Source: Opitutia bacterium
GTDB lineage: Bacteria; Verrucomicrobiota; Verrucomicrobiia; Opitutales; Opitutaceae
Length of the DNA: 64,000 nucleotides
Direction of reading: 5' to 3'
Assembly: GCA_947472765.1 (NCBI GenBank)
Contig: CANJCM010000006.1
Coordinates: 1-64,000, forward strand
Of the stretch, positions 55,914 through 64,000 are shown piece by piece; position 1 is the stretch's first letter, and each line of letters begins with the position of its first letter. The translations under genes and the position numbers were made by a program. The notes under the pieces were generated by a model. It had not been told where the DNA came from and searched no databases. It saw nothing but the letters and a program-made list of their open reading frames with translations.

Positions 55914-57263
55914 TTAGGTCATCTCGAGGCCGCGCATCGTGCCGGTCGAGGAGGCGAACTTGTCCTCGTTGAGGCCCATGCGCTGCAGCATCGAGACGAA
56001 GAGATTCGGCAGCGGATAATTGCGGTCGCGATCGAAGGCCAGGTGCTGGCCGTGCTTGAAGCCGCCGCCGGCGAACAGCACGGGCATGTTGGTCGAGACG
56101 TGCGCGTTGGCGTCACCGAAGTTCGAACCGTAAACGATCATCGTCCGATCGAGGAGCGTGTCCTCCTGCTCGCGCACGGCCTTCAGGTCGGTGAACAATT
56201 TCGCGAGGAGTTTCATGTGCCATTCGTCGAGCGTCTTGAGCTGGACGAGCTTGTCGGGCGCCTGGCCGTGGTGGGAGAGGTTGTGATAACCATCCTGAAT
56301 CGTCGCATCGGGCAGGCCCTCGATCGCCGGCGTGTTGACGCTATCCAGCATGAGCGTCATCGCACGGGTCGAGTCACTCTGGAACGCGAGGCGCACGAGG
56401 TCGTACATGCACTTCACCTTTTCCATGTACGCCGCCGGACTGGCGGGATCGACCGGGACCTTCGCGTCGACGACGGGCTTCGGTTTCTTTTCCCAGCCCT
56501 GCGAGGCCTTCAACCGGCCCTCGAGATCGCGCACGCTGGTGAAATATTGGTCGAGGCGTTCGCGGTCCTGGGTCCCGAGTCCGCGCTCAAGCTGCTTCGC
56601 CTCTTCCGCCACGCTGTCGAGAATGCTGCGGCCGGTATCGAGCTTCAGAATCTGGGCTTCAATCTCCGCCGGGGAGCCCTGGACGAAGAGTTGTTTGAAG
56701 ACCTCGGAGGCCTTGTCTTCGGGCGGAATCGCCACGCCGCTGCCAGTGCAGGAGAGACTGCGGACGCGGGTGTTGACCGAGAGGGCGATGGCCGGGAAAC
56801 GCGTGAGGATGCCGATGCGTTCGCCGATGAACTGGTCGAGCGAGATCGTGTTGCGGAACGAGGCGCTGCCGGGATGCGGCGCGGCGGTGACGAAACACAC
56901 GTCAGCCGGATGGCCGCCGTCGACGTTCGGATGCGAGACGCCGCTGAAGACGGTGAAGTCGTTGCGGTGCTCCTTCAGCAACTCCAGGTACGGTGACAGG
57001 GTGTAATCGCGGCCGGCATTCGTCGGGAAGAAATTCCGGTAGAGCAGGCCGAGGTTGTTACAGACCGCGAACATCCGGCGCGGCTTGGCGCCGGGGGCGA
57101 GCGGCGACTTCGCCTCCTGCGCCCGGGCGAACGCCGGCAGCATCGTATCGAGAAACGGCAGCGCCAGCACCACGCCGGAACCCCGCAGGAAGTGCCGCCG
57201 CGACAGCGGACGACGGGTGGAAATGAAGGGGGCGACCGAAGGCGTGGGAGTTTTCATTTTCAT
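55914..57263 (-). CDS. DUF1552 protein with Tat signal
   Basis: 449 residues. The Tat signal [26 protein letters not shown] is the hallmark N-terminus of the family. The body contains [47 protein letters not shown] and [11 protein letters not shown]; the C-terminus has [34 protein letters not shown]. Sulfatase/phosphatase-superfamily affinity has been noted for the fold, but the function is unknown. It always accompanies DUF1592-type heme proteins in PVC bacteria; here it lies 39 bp downstream of one. Confidence 0.93.
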   Translation of the reverse strand: MKMKTPTPSVAPFISTRRPLSRRHFLRGSGVVLALPFLDTMLPAFARAQEAKSPLAPGAKPRRMFAVCNNLGLLYRNFFPTNAGRDYTLSPYLELLKEHRNDFTVFSGVSHPNVDGGHPADVCFVTAAPHPGSASFRNTISLDQFIGERIGILTRFPAIALSVNTRVRSLSCTGSGVAIPPEDKASEVFKQLFVQGSPAEIEAQILKLDTGRSILDSVAEEAKQLERGLGTQDRERLDQYFTSVRDLEGRLKASQGWEKKPKPVVDAKVPVDPASPAAYMEKVKCMYDLVRLAFQSDSTRAMTLMLDSVNTPAIEGLPDATIQDGYHNLSHHGQAPDKLVQLKTLDEWHMKLLAKLFTDLKAVREQEDTLLDRTMIVYGSNFGDANAHVSTNMPVLFAGGGFKHGQHLAFDRDRNYPLPNLFVSMLQRMGLNEDKFASSTGTMRGLEMT

Positions 57264-57302
57264 GGAGGAGCGCGGGAGACGGACGATTAAAAGGGTCGGG
57301 GT

Positions 57303-60131
57303 TTACTTGTTCAGGAACAGATCGCTCTGGATGATCTGATCCACGATGCTGCGCACGCCGTACTGGCTGGATTTCGTGGCCGCGAGAATCTGATCGATTG
57401 TCGCGCGGTCGCTGAAACGCACCGGGGCGCCGGTGGCGAAAACGGAAAGCTGACGCACGAGGTTGCGCGCGATTTGCGCCTCCTGCGTGAGCACCAGCTT
57501 CTTGAAATCGCGGACATCCTTGAAGGCCCGGCCATCGGCCAGCTGGCCGCTCGGGTCGACCGGCAGCGCGTAGTGAAACGCGAACGGCCAGCCGTTCTTG
57601 CCGAAGCCGATTTCAGGGGCGACGTCGTTGGCCGCGGCGCGGTAGCGGTCGCGGTAGCCGCCAAGCACGTCAAAGCTCTCGAGCGCGAAGCCCGGGGGAT
57701 CGATCTTCCGGTGACACATCGCACAGCTCTCGTCAGCGCGATGCTTGTCGAGTTGCTGACGAATCGTGACCGCACCGCGGATGTCCGGCTCGACCGCCGG
57801 TACGGCGGCGGGCGGCAGGGGAAGGTCCTGTCCAAGGATGCGCTCCATGATCCATTTGCCGCGCATGACCGGCGACGTGGTCGTGCCGTTGGCGGTGACC
57901 TTCAGCACGCTCGCCTGCGTCATCAGGCCGCCACGCACGCTGCCGGCCGGCAGGGTCACGCGGCGCATCGCGATGCCCTCGACGCCCGGAATCTGGTAGT
58001 GAGCCGCGAGACGGTCGTTGAGATACGTGAAGTCGGAATCGACGACGTTCCGGGCCGGGAGATTCTTATCCAGCATCTCGCCGAAATAGAGCCGCGTCTC
58101 AGCCCAGGCGGATTCGGTCAGCGCATCGTCGAGATAGTAATCGTTGTAGAGCGTCGTGGACGGCGTCGTGTCCTCCATCTTCCGAATCTCGATCCAGTAA
58201 TCGAGGAACGCCTCGACGAACCGGCGCGACTTCGGGTCGGACAGCATCCGGCTCGCCTCGGCCTGAAGCACGCCGGGCTTCGTGAGTTCGCCGCGATCGG
58301 CGCGGGCGCGGAGGGCGGTGTCAGGTTCCGAATTCCAGAGGAAGAGCGCGAGGCGGGTGGCGAGCGCGTGATTGTCGAGCCGGCCGGGGGCCTCATCGAC
58401 GAAGACGTATTGTGGAGAGGCGAGCACCGCGGTGTAGCCCGACAGCATCGAGCCGGCGAAGCCGAGGCCGGCATCCATCCGCTTTTTGATCACGCCGAGA
58501 AAATTCTGCACCGTGCGCTCTTCCGGCGCCCGGCGATACGCCCGCTGCATGAACGCGCGGAGCAACCGCTCGGCATCCTTGGCGGGATCATTGGAAACAA
58601 CTTCGACGAGGGTGGGCTTGAGCGAAGAGACTTCGCCCGAACCGCGTCCGCCCGGACCGCCGCGACCGCGACGGCCACCTGCCGCGGTGGCGACGAGTTC
58701 GAGGGCAACGCCGGCGGTGCCCGACTCCACCCGCTTCATGGGCAGGTCGCCGAACAGCAATTTGTAGCCGGCCGTGGTGGATTCGTCGTAAAGCGGTCCC
58801 TCGACTTCCATCCAGCGAAAGGCGACACCGGGCATGCCGTCGCGCTGGGCGAGCGGGTTGGTGTAGCCGCCTTGCGCGGAAATCAGCGTCGAGTTGATCG
58901 TCGGACGCGAGCGGTAGAACCGGACGGCGTCGGTCACGATGTACTCGTTGGCCGTCAGCCACACCGGCGGGAGTTCCCGCACGGTCGGTTCCGGGGTGAG
59001 ATCGAATTCGCCGAGTCGCCGGTTGATCGTGCCGCCCTTGGAGTAAATCGTGATGGGCTCGTTGCGGCGGCCGGGCGTGACGTCGTCGAAGTTCGGCGTG
59101 TACCACTGCGGCACGCCGTTGATCATGCCGTTGTTCGGCACGCCATAAGTATAGCGCCAGTAGCCGTAGCCACCGACCCAGAGCGTATAGCCGCTGAAGC
59201 GCATCCGATACTTACCCGCGACCGGCGCGTGGAAGGTGCTCCAGTTCGAACCGAAGCCGGTGATGTAGTTACTCGAAACCCAGCCGACCGCCTCCTGTTC
59301 GCGGGTGGCGGGATCCGCCTCGCCCACGGTTGCCGGGGCGCGCGAGGCCCACACGTCCGGCTGCGCCTTGGTGCCGAGCACGGGGAAGGTATTGCGGTCC
59401 GGGGTCACGTTGCCGCGCTGCCGGCCCATCCAGCGGGCGATCGCACCATCCTCGCGGGCATAATAACGCTTCGTGGTCGTCTCCGGCTGGACAAACTTAA
59501 CCGTCATCGCCTGCCGCATGGCGTAGTCCGCCGCGCTCATGTACCGCATCATGTGCACGTACGAGACATCGAGGGCATTACTGACCTTGTTGAAGCGGTA
59601 GGCTTCGCCGTCCTCGGGCAACTGGTCCTTGATCTGGAGCCACGGTGCCTGGAGCAAGTCACGCAGGGCGTACTCGTATTCGCCGCGGTTCAACCGACGG
59701 CGCGTCGCGCGACCGGTGCTGGCAATCTGCTCGCGCTCGGTGGTGATGAGCGTCGTGGAGAGGCCCTTGACGAAGCCGTTCAGCTCACCGGCGACCGGAC
59801 GCTTTTTTTCCTTCGGCGGCATCTCGCCCGCCTGGATGCGGTCGTGAATCTTCACCCACGTCAGAAAATTCGCCGAGTCCTTGGGATTGAACTGGAGGCT
59901 CGTGAGGTCTAGGCCGCCCTCCTTGTCGACGTCGTTGTGACAGCTCGAGCAATAGCGATCGGTGAACCCCTGGGCTTCCGCTTCGCTGAAGCCCTGCGCG
60001 GCCCAAGCCGCCGCCGGGGCAACGAAGGCTCCCGCGAGCGCCACGTACGTCAACAGGGACCGCCACCTGAGTTCAGGCACACGCGCCAGCGGACGAGCTT
60101 GGACGGAAGACAAAGCGAGGGGAGCACGCAT
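57303..60131 (-). CDS. DUF1592/DUF1588/DUF1585-type secreted heme protein
   Basis: 942 residues from ATG 60131, signal peptide LLTYVALAGAFVAPAAAWA. A cytochrome-like heme motif CSSCH lies near residue 60 (DRYCSSCHNDVDKEGG). Then come DUF1587 (RLNRGEYEYALRDLL), a central beta-rich region, DUF1592 (LLRAFMQRAYRRAPEE, YTAVLASPQYVF), DUF1588 (ASVLKVTANGTTTSPVMRGKWIMERIL) with a second CxxCH (CAMCHRKIDPPGFALESFD), and DUF1585 at the C-terminus (SQYGVRSIVDQIIQSDLF). Thought to act in breakdown of complex substrates at the cell surface; the reaction is unknown. Confidence 0.93.
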   Translation of the reverse strand: MRAPLALSSVQARPLARVPELRWRSLLTYVALAGAFVAPAAAWAAQGFSEAEAQGFTDRYCSSCHNDVDKEGGLDLTSLQFNPKDSANFLTWVKIHDRIQAGEMPPKEKKRPVAGELNGFVKGLSTTLITTEREQIASTGRATRRRLNRGEYEYALRDLLQAPWLQIKDQLPEDGEAYRFNKVSNALDVSYVHMMRYMSAADYAMRQAMTVKFVQPETTTKRYYAREDGAIARWMGRQRGNVTPDRNTFPVLGTKAQPDVWASRAPATVGEADPATREQEAVGWVSSNYITGFGSNWSTFHAPVAGKYRMRFSGYTLWVGGYGYWRYTYGVPNNGMINGVPQWYTPNFDDVTPGRRNEPITIYSKGGTINRRLGEFDLTPEPTVRELPPVWLTANEYIVTDAVRFYRSRPTINSTLISAQGGYTNPLAQRDGMPGVAFRWMEVEGPLYDESTTAGYKLLFGDLPMKRVESGTAGVALELVATAAGGRRGRGGPGGRGSGEVSSLKPTLVEVVSNDPAKDAERLLRAFMQRAYRRAPEERTVQNFLGVIKKRMDAGLGFAGSMLSGYTAVLASPQYVFVDEAPGRLDNHALATRLALFLWNSEPDTALRARADRGELTKPGVLQAEASRMLSDPKSRRFVEAFLDYWIEIRKMEDTTPSTTLYNDYYLDDALTESAWAETRLYFGEMLDKNLPARNVVDSDFTYLNDRLAAHYQIPGVEGIAMRRVTLPAGSVRGGLMTQASVLKVTANGTTTSPVMRGKWIMERILGQDLPLPPAAVPAVEPDIRGAVTIRQQLDKHRADESCAMCHRKIDPPGFALESFDVLGGYRDRYRAAANDVAPEIGFGKNGWPFAFHYALPVDPSGQLADGRAFKDVRDFKKLVLTQEAQIARNLVRQLSVFATGAPVRFSDRATIDQILAATKSSQYGVRSIVDQIIQSDLFLNK

Positions 60132-60382
60132 GGGTATCGGGGGTGGAGTCGCGAAATTTTTAAAGGCCGCCCGCACGCACGGTCGAGACTATGATCGCAC
60201 CCGCGGGGAGGTCGTCGCGGGCCATCCGTACCCTGCGCTCCGACAGGAATCATGCAAGCCGTTCGTCGGCCTTTTACAACCGGGCAAGGTACCCTCGACC
60301 GGGCAGGGAATTCCCCCAAGCGCCGGGGTATTCCTGGAAAGTATTTTTTGCCTGCCACCGGCCGAACCCTTTGGCTGCGGCC

Positions 60383-62005
60383 ATGCGCCTCATTCCCGCG
60401 TCCGCCTCCGGCCTCGTCCTGCTCGCCCTGGCGGTGCTCGCCGGCGGCTGCGGACGGCGCGAGACCGCCGTCGTTGCCGGGTTGCGCACGCACATCCTGC
60501 ATCTGGGCAACCAGAACGAGCCGGCCACGCTCGATCCGCACATCATGGATGCGGCCACGGACATGAACGTCGCGGTCGCGCTCTATGAGGGGTTGACCGC
60601 CTACGATGAAAAGACCGGCGAAGGCGTGCCCGCGGTGGCGGAACGCTGGGACGTGTCGGCCGATGGCCTGACGTATACGTTTCATCTCCGGGCCACCGCC
60701 AAGTGGTCCAACGGCGATCCGGTCACCGCCGGCGACTTTGCCTATTCCATGCAGCGCATCCTCACGCCGTCGTTGGGGTCCACGTATGCCTATATGCTGT
60801 GGCCGATTCGGAACGCCGAGGAATTCAACAGCGGAAAGTTGAAGACGTTTGCCGATGTCGGTGTCGCGGTCGTCGACGAGCACACGCTGCGCCTCACGCT
60901 GTCCCGCCCGACGCCGTACCTGCCAATGCTCGCGGCGCACAACACCTGGATGCCAGTGCATCGCGACACGGTGGAAAAATTCGGCCCGCCGGATCAGCGC
61001 AACTCACCCTGGACGCGCGCGGGGAATCTCGTCGGCAACGGCCCGTTCATGCTGAAGGAGTGGCAGCCGAATGCGCGGATCACAGTCGCGCGGAATCCGA
61101 ATTACTGGGGCAACGCGCAGAATCAGATTGAGGGCGTCGCGTTTTATCCGATCGAGAAGGCGGAGGTCGAGGAACTCAACTTCCGGGCCGGGCAGCTCCA
61201 CCTGACCTACGGGCTCCCCTCTTCCAAGATCTCGAGCTACCGTCAGGCTTCAGATCCTCGTCTGCGGATCGATCCGGTGCTTGGCATCGAGTACATCAAT
61301 TTCAACGTCACCAAGCCGCCGGTGAACGATCCGCGCGTCCGTCGCGCGCTCGCGCTGGCCATCGATCGGCAGACCCTGGCCCAAAACGTCCTGGCCGGCG
61401 GCCGCACCCCCGCCGGCACGATCGTGCCGCCGAACTGCGGGGCCTACACCGCTCCCGCCGGCGTCACGCTCGATGGCGAAACCGCCCGCCGGCTGCTGGC
61501 CGAGGCGGGCTTCCCGGGCGGCAAGGGGTTCCCCACCCTCGCCCTCCAGGTCCGCAACGATGAAACCACGACCCGGATGGCCGAAGCGCTCCAAGGCATG
61601 TGGCAGCGCGAGCTCGGCATCGGCGTCACAATCGAACCATCGGAACAGAAAGTCTGGCTTCAGACCCAACAGACGCTGAGCCACACGATCGGCGTGTTGG
61701 GCTGGACCGCAGACTTTCCGGATCCGATTTCGTTCCTCGATGTGTTCCGCACCGGGAACGGCAACAACTGGACCGGCTGGGGCAGTCGCGACTACGACAA
61801 ACTCCTCGACGAGGCCGCGGCCACGGCCAATGCCGCGGCGCGACTCGCGCTCCTGCAGCGGGCCGAAGCGCTGCTGCTGGCCGAAATGCCGGCCGCGCCG
61901 GTTGTCTTCCGCGCCCGGACCTATCTGTTGCACCCCTCCGTGAAGAACTGGGAACCGGCCCCGCTGGGAATTCATCGCTACCAACTGCTCCGTCTGGCCA
62001 ATTGA
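60383..62005 (+). CDS. Peptide ABC transporter substrate-binding lipoprotein (OppA/DppA-like)
   Basis: 540 residues from ATG 60383. The lipobox VLAGGC places the lipid-bearing cysteine at C23. SBP family 5 features: NQNEPATLDPHIMDAATDMNVAVALYEGLTAYD, FHLRATAKWSNGDPVTAGDFAYSMQRI, GNGPFMLKEWQPNARITVARNPNYWG, RVRRALALAIDRQTLAQNVL and GWTADFPDPISFLDVF. No permease or ATPase genes are adjacent, so it either serves a distant transporter or works alone. 8 bp before the next gene. Confidence 0.92.
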   Translation: MRLIPASASGLVLLALAVLAGGCGRRETAVVAGLRTHILHLGNQNEPATLDPHIMDAATDMNVAVALYEGLTAYDEKTGEGVPAVAERWDVSADGLTYTFHLRATAKWSNGDPVTAGDFAYSMQRILTPSLGSTYAYMLWPIRNAEEFNSGKLKTFADVGVAVVDEHTLRLTLSRPTPYLPMLAAHNTWMPVHRDTVEKFGPPDQRNSPWTRAGNLVGNGPFMLKEWQPNARITVARNPNYWGNAQNQIEGVAFYPIEKAEVEELNFRAGQLHLTYGLPSSKISSYRQASDPRLRIDPVLGIEYINFNVTKPPVNDPRVRRALALAIDRQTLAQNVLAGGRTPAGTIVPPNCGAYTAPAGVTLDGETARRLLAEAGFPGGKGFPTLALQVRNDETTTRMAEALQGMWQRELGIGVTIEPSEQKVWLQTQQTLSHTIGVLGWTADFPDPISFLDVFRTGNGNNWTGWGSRDYDKLLDEAAATANAAARLALLQRAEALLLAEMPAAPVVFRARTYLLHPSVKNWEPAPLGIHRYQLLRLAN

Positions 62006-62013
62006 TCCCGACC

Positions 62014-62484
62014 ATGCGCGCCCTCTTTGCCGGATTGCTTCTGTTGATCACCGCGAACCTCGCTGGTGCCGCCGAGGTCGAACTCGTGCGCGTCTGGCCG
62101 GCGTGGCACAACGAGGAGGACTTCGAGCGCATCGGCGATTACTTCGGCCAGCCCGCCGACCACGGTCGCCAGGTGGTATTGCGGACGCATGCCGATTCGC
62201 GGGCGGGTTATTATTTCCTGGTGCGTGTGAAGAGTGCCGCCGAAATGGCGGCGGCAAAGTTCGAACTTCAGGTGATCCGGCCGGATGCCTTGCGACCCGA
62301 GACCTTCACGTTCGCGAGTCCGCTCCGCGCCCGCGAAACCGTCTATCAGCTGGGCCTCACCGGCACCGACTGGCCGGCCGGCAAGAAGGTGCACCCGGTG
62401 GCGTGGAAGCTGACGGTGCTCGCCGGCGATGGCCGCGTGCTCGCCGAGCAGAAGAGCTTCCTCTGGGAAAAGCCCGCGAAGTAA
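62014..62484 (+). CDS. Secreted protein of unknown function
   Basis: 156 residues, signal peptide ALFAGLLLLITANLAGA. A single beta-rich domain (ELVRVWPAWHNEEDFERIGDYFG, QVVLRTHADSRAGYYFLVRV, AKFELQVIRPDALRPETFTF, WPAGKKVHPVAWKLTVLAGDGRVLAEQKSFLWEK) looks like an Ig-type fold. Not a recognised family. Lies 8 bp after the binding lipoprotein gene and 4 bp before the glycosylase gene. Confidence 0.7.
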   Translation: MRALFAGLLLLITANLAGAAEVELVRVWPAWHNEEDFERIGDYFGQPADHGRQVVLRTHADSRAGYYFLVRVKSAAEMAAAKFELQVIRPDALRPETFTFASPLRARETVYQLGLTGTDWPAGKKVHPVAWKLTVLAGDGRVLAEQKSFLWEKPAK

Positions 62485-62488
62485 ACGC

Positions 62489-63382
62489 ATGGCCACGACG
62501 CTCTGGTCCGACTGGCAGCTCGTGAGCGGAATCCTTCCGCTGACGGAACCGGTGCTCGCGGAGATTCTCGATGGCGGCCAGGCGTTCCGCTGGCAGTTCG
62601 TCGACGGGGCATGGATCGGACAGTGGTCGGACTGCGTGGTCCGGCTGCGACTGAATCCCGGAGGCGCCTTGGAATGGAGCGCCCCACCCTCCCTCGCAGA
62701 CCGGGTCTCGACGGGACTGCCGCGCTACCTCGGACTCGATCGCAATCTCCCCGCACTCGTCGATGCACTCCCCTGGCGCAGCGACCCGCATCTCGCCCGC
62801 TGCCTCGCGGCCTATCCCGGCTTGAGAATTCTCCGCCAGCCGTTTGGCGAGACGCTGCTCGGCTTCCTTTGCAGCGCCACGAAGCAGATCGTCCAAATCA
62901 AGCAGATGATGGCCCTGCTCGCGGAGCGGCACGGCGCGCCGATTGGTCCGGTCAGCATGGCCGCGCGCCGGCTTCCGACCTGGGACGAACTCGCGGCGAT
63001 TCCCGAACGCGAACTGCGCGACTGCGCGCTGGGCTTCCGTGCGAAGTACATCGCCGACACCGCGAAATTTCTCGCGCGGCATCCAGGCTGGCTCGAAGAG
63101 ACGGAGACGCTCCCCTACTCCGAGGCGAAATCGCGGCTCTGCTCCCTGCCCGGCGTCGGTGAAAAGATCGCCGATTGCGTGCTGCTGTTCGGGGCCGGCC
63201 GACTCGAGGCGTTTCCCGTCGACACGTGGATCCTCAAGACGATGGCGCGGCGCTACGACCTGAATGACTGGAAACCCGCCCAAGTCTCACAATTCGGCCG
63301 TGCTCATTTCGGCGCGCTCGCCGGACTGGCCCAGCAGTTTCTCTTCGCTTGGGAACGTCGCGAAGGCCGAGCCGCAAACTAA
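62489..63382 (+). CDS. OGG1-type 8-oxoguanine DNA glycosylase
   Basis: Excises 8-oxoguanine and nicks DNA. The 297 residues start with an N-terminal OGG domain (EILDGGQAFRWQFVDGAWIGQW). The helix-hairpin-helix GPD domain has LPGVGEKIADCVLLF with the Schiff-base K226, and FPVDTWILKTMARRY with the catalytic D245. Spacing K226-D245 (19 residues) matches OGG1 (K249, D268). LCSATKQIVQIKQMM matches the family too. Bacterial OGG1-type genes are less common than MutM. Confidence 0.92.
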   Translation: MATTLWSDWQLVSGILPLTEPVLAEILDGGQAFRWQFVDGAWIGQWSDCVVRLRLNPGGALEWSAPPSLADRVSTGLPRYLGLDRNLPALVDALPWRSDPHLARCLAAYPGLRILRQPFGETLLGFLCSATKQIVQIKQMMALLAERHGAPIGPVSMAARRLPTWDELAAIPERELRDCALGFRAKYIADTAKFLARHPGWLEETETLPYSEAKSRLCSLPGVGEKIADCVLLFGAGRLEAFPVDTWILKTMARRYDLNDWKPAQVSQFGRAHFGALAGLAQQFLFAWERREGRAAN

Positions 63383-63395
63383 ACCGGTCGTTTGA

Positions 63396-63488
63396 ACAGG
63401 ATGACAGGATTTCGGAGAATTGACCGAGAGTTGAGACAGCTCGGCCTTGGCCGGGAGAGATCCCATCCTGCCAATCCTGTCATCCTGT
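63396..63488. repeat. Inverted repeat of the ACAGGATGACAGGAT family
   Basis: 15-bp perfect arms ACAGGATGACAGGAT (63396-63410) and ATCCTGTCATCCTGT (63474-63488) in the spacer between the glycosylase gene and the last gene. Confidence 0.75.
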
Positions 63489-63550
63489 CTATAGGATCGC
63501 CTCCTGGATTCCTGGCTTCCGGCTAAAAAAACTCCGGGTGTTCGCAGCCC

Positions 63551-63593
63551 GTTGCGCCATCGGCGCAACCTAGTTCTGCGGCGCCCGCCGCAG
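63551..63593 (-). repeat. Paired hairpins at the stop codon of the last gene
   Basis: 63551-63569: 8-bp stem GTTGCGCC, loop ATC. 63576-63593: 7-bp stem CTGCGGC with a 4-nt loop. The TAG stop (63570-63572) is in the spacer; the second hairpin encodes the C-terminal RRAPQ. Confidence 0.7.
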
Positions 63594-64000
63594 GACTCGC
63601 CACGGGAAAAAGTACACGGCGTACACCACCGCGTAGACGAGAAAGTTCTCGATTCTGGCAAAGTGCGCAGCGGCGAAGAAGAAGATCAGCAGGTGCAGCC
63701 GGACGACATTCCGGTACGGCGCCATCAGGCCGGTCATTCCGCTCCGTCGCGCATTGCGGGCTTTGCGGGCGGCGATGGCCTCGGGCGTCACCGCCAGATC
63801 GTCGGGCGGCTCTTCTGCGGGCTCGAGCCGGAAGGCGGCACGCTCGGCCAGCGCCGCAGCCGGCAGAAACCAAGCGTAGCGGCGAAACACCTCCAGGTAG
63901 AAAGACCAATCCGGCGTGACCATCGGAGCCCGGGGTTCCAGCGGAAAAAAGAGCCGCAGGAACACCGAATGAACGAAATGGAATCCGCCAAAGTGGACGG
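63570..64000 (-). CDS. Partial membrane protein, possibly DUF6498 family
   Basis: The frame is open to the right edge (143 codons visible), so the start lies beyond it. It reads VHFGGFHFVHSVFLRLFFPLEP, then YLEVFRRYAWFLPAAALAERAAFRL, a charged loop, MTGLMAPYRNVVRLHLLIFFFAAAHFARIENFLVYAVVYAVYFFPWRVLRR. This HxG-F-x2-H-x2-F pattern and the two C-terminal helices recall DUF6498 proteins, but the match is by memory only. The C-terminal end is set by the hairpin at 63576-63593. Confidence 0.55.
   Translation of the reverse strand, partial: VHFGGFHFVHSVFLRLFFPLEPRAPMVTPDWSFYLEVFRRYAWFLPAAALAERAAFRLEPAEEPPDDLAVTPEAIAARKARNARRSGMTGLMAPYRNVVRLHLLIFFFAAAHFARIENFLVYAVVYAVYFFPWRVLRRAPQN

Noticed and set aside
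57474-59912. An 812-codon plus-strand open frame
   Set aside because: Antisense to the DUF1592 protein, which has heme motifs and clear domain order; the opposite frame has no protein-like features.

Overview
The window is about 64 kb of GC-rich, densely packed Gram-negative DNA. LpxA, beta-barrel and lipoprotein genes, and TatA point to an outer membrane. The paired DUF1592 (heme) and DUF1552 (Tat) genes, the ROK-type polyphosphate glucokinase, the flotillin/NfeD cluster and the many lineage-specific small proteins fit Verrucomicrobiota, most likely an Opitutaceae-like bacterium. This is inferred from gene content only; there is no rRNA or other taxonomic marker. I saw no tRNA, rRNA, CRISPR array, insertion sequence or prophage.

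Layout. 1-7040 (minus): a thiamine operon under a TPP riboswitch, thiC-thiS-thiE(double domain)-thiG-thiH-thiF(rhodanese, cut by the window edge). 7.3-10 kb: a secreted NHL beta-propeller divergent from a HupE/UreJ-like membrane protein. 10.2-16.4 kb (minus): nfeD1b-nfeD2-floA, two uncharacterised genes, lpxA and pdxA. 16.9-21.5 kb (plus): an epimerase, an overlapping tatA-smr-phosphodiesterase chain, a small membrane protein and an AIM24-like protein. 21.7-24.8 kb: a small membrane protein, a LysR regulator with an MFS transporter, and a phasin-like gene followed by what looks like the 5' remnant of an ABC1/UbiB kinase gene. 24.9-30.4 kb: a two-module U32 protein, a DUF883 protein and an adenylate-kinase-like protein. 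30.4-35.4 kb (minus): a MacA/MacB-type efflux system with two permeases. 35.4-42.1 kb: a candidate small RNA, a secreted Cys/His/Asp protein, a LytS/LytTR-type two-component pair, an FAD oxidoreductase, polyphosphate glucokinase and SlyD. 42.3-47.6 kb: a ybbP/ybbA/tesA locus with a GxxExxY gene between its ABC subunits. 48-50.4 kb: a cupredoxin-adenylate cyclase pair. 50.6-60.1 kb (minus): two tandem esterases, an SMP-30 lactonase, a 6-phosphogluconolactonase-type propeller and the DUF1552/DUF1592 pair. 60.4-63.4 kb: a peptide-binding lipoprotein, a secreted protein and an OGG-type glycosylase. The right edge holds a partial membrane protein.

The most unusual content is not a gene cluster but a layer of short structured repeats. 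(i) Paired hairpins, each with about a 10-bp perfect stem and a 3-nt loop, joined by a GAG-type spacer, sit on stop codons or inside genes. They encode the C-terminal tails of ThiC and ThiH and the linker between the two ThiE domains. (ii) A 124-bp element with terminal inverted repeats occurs in three full copies and two diverged ones. (iii) A roughly 181-bp two-hairpin repeat occurs three times. (iv) Nested palindromes with mutually complementary loops occur four times. (v) Simple-repeat DNA is read in frame inside the U32 gene. Stem sequences differ between copies while base pairing is kept, which suggests selection or copying at the level of structure.

Starts were chosen by overlap with the upstream stop, family N-termini and signal peptides. 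All family assignments are by eye from motifs.
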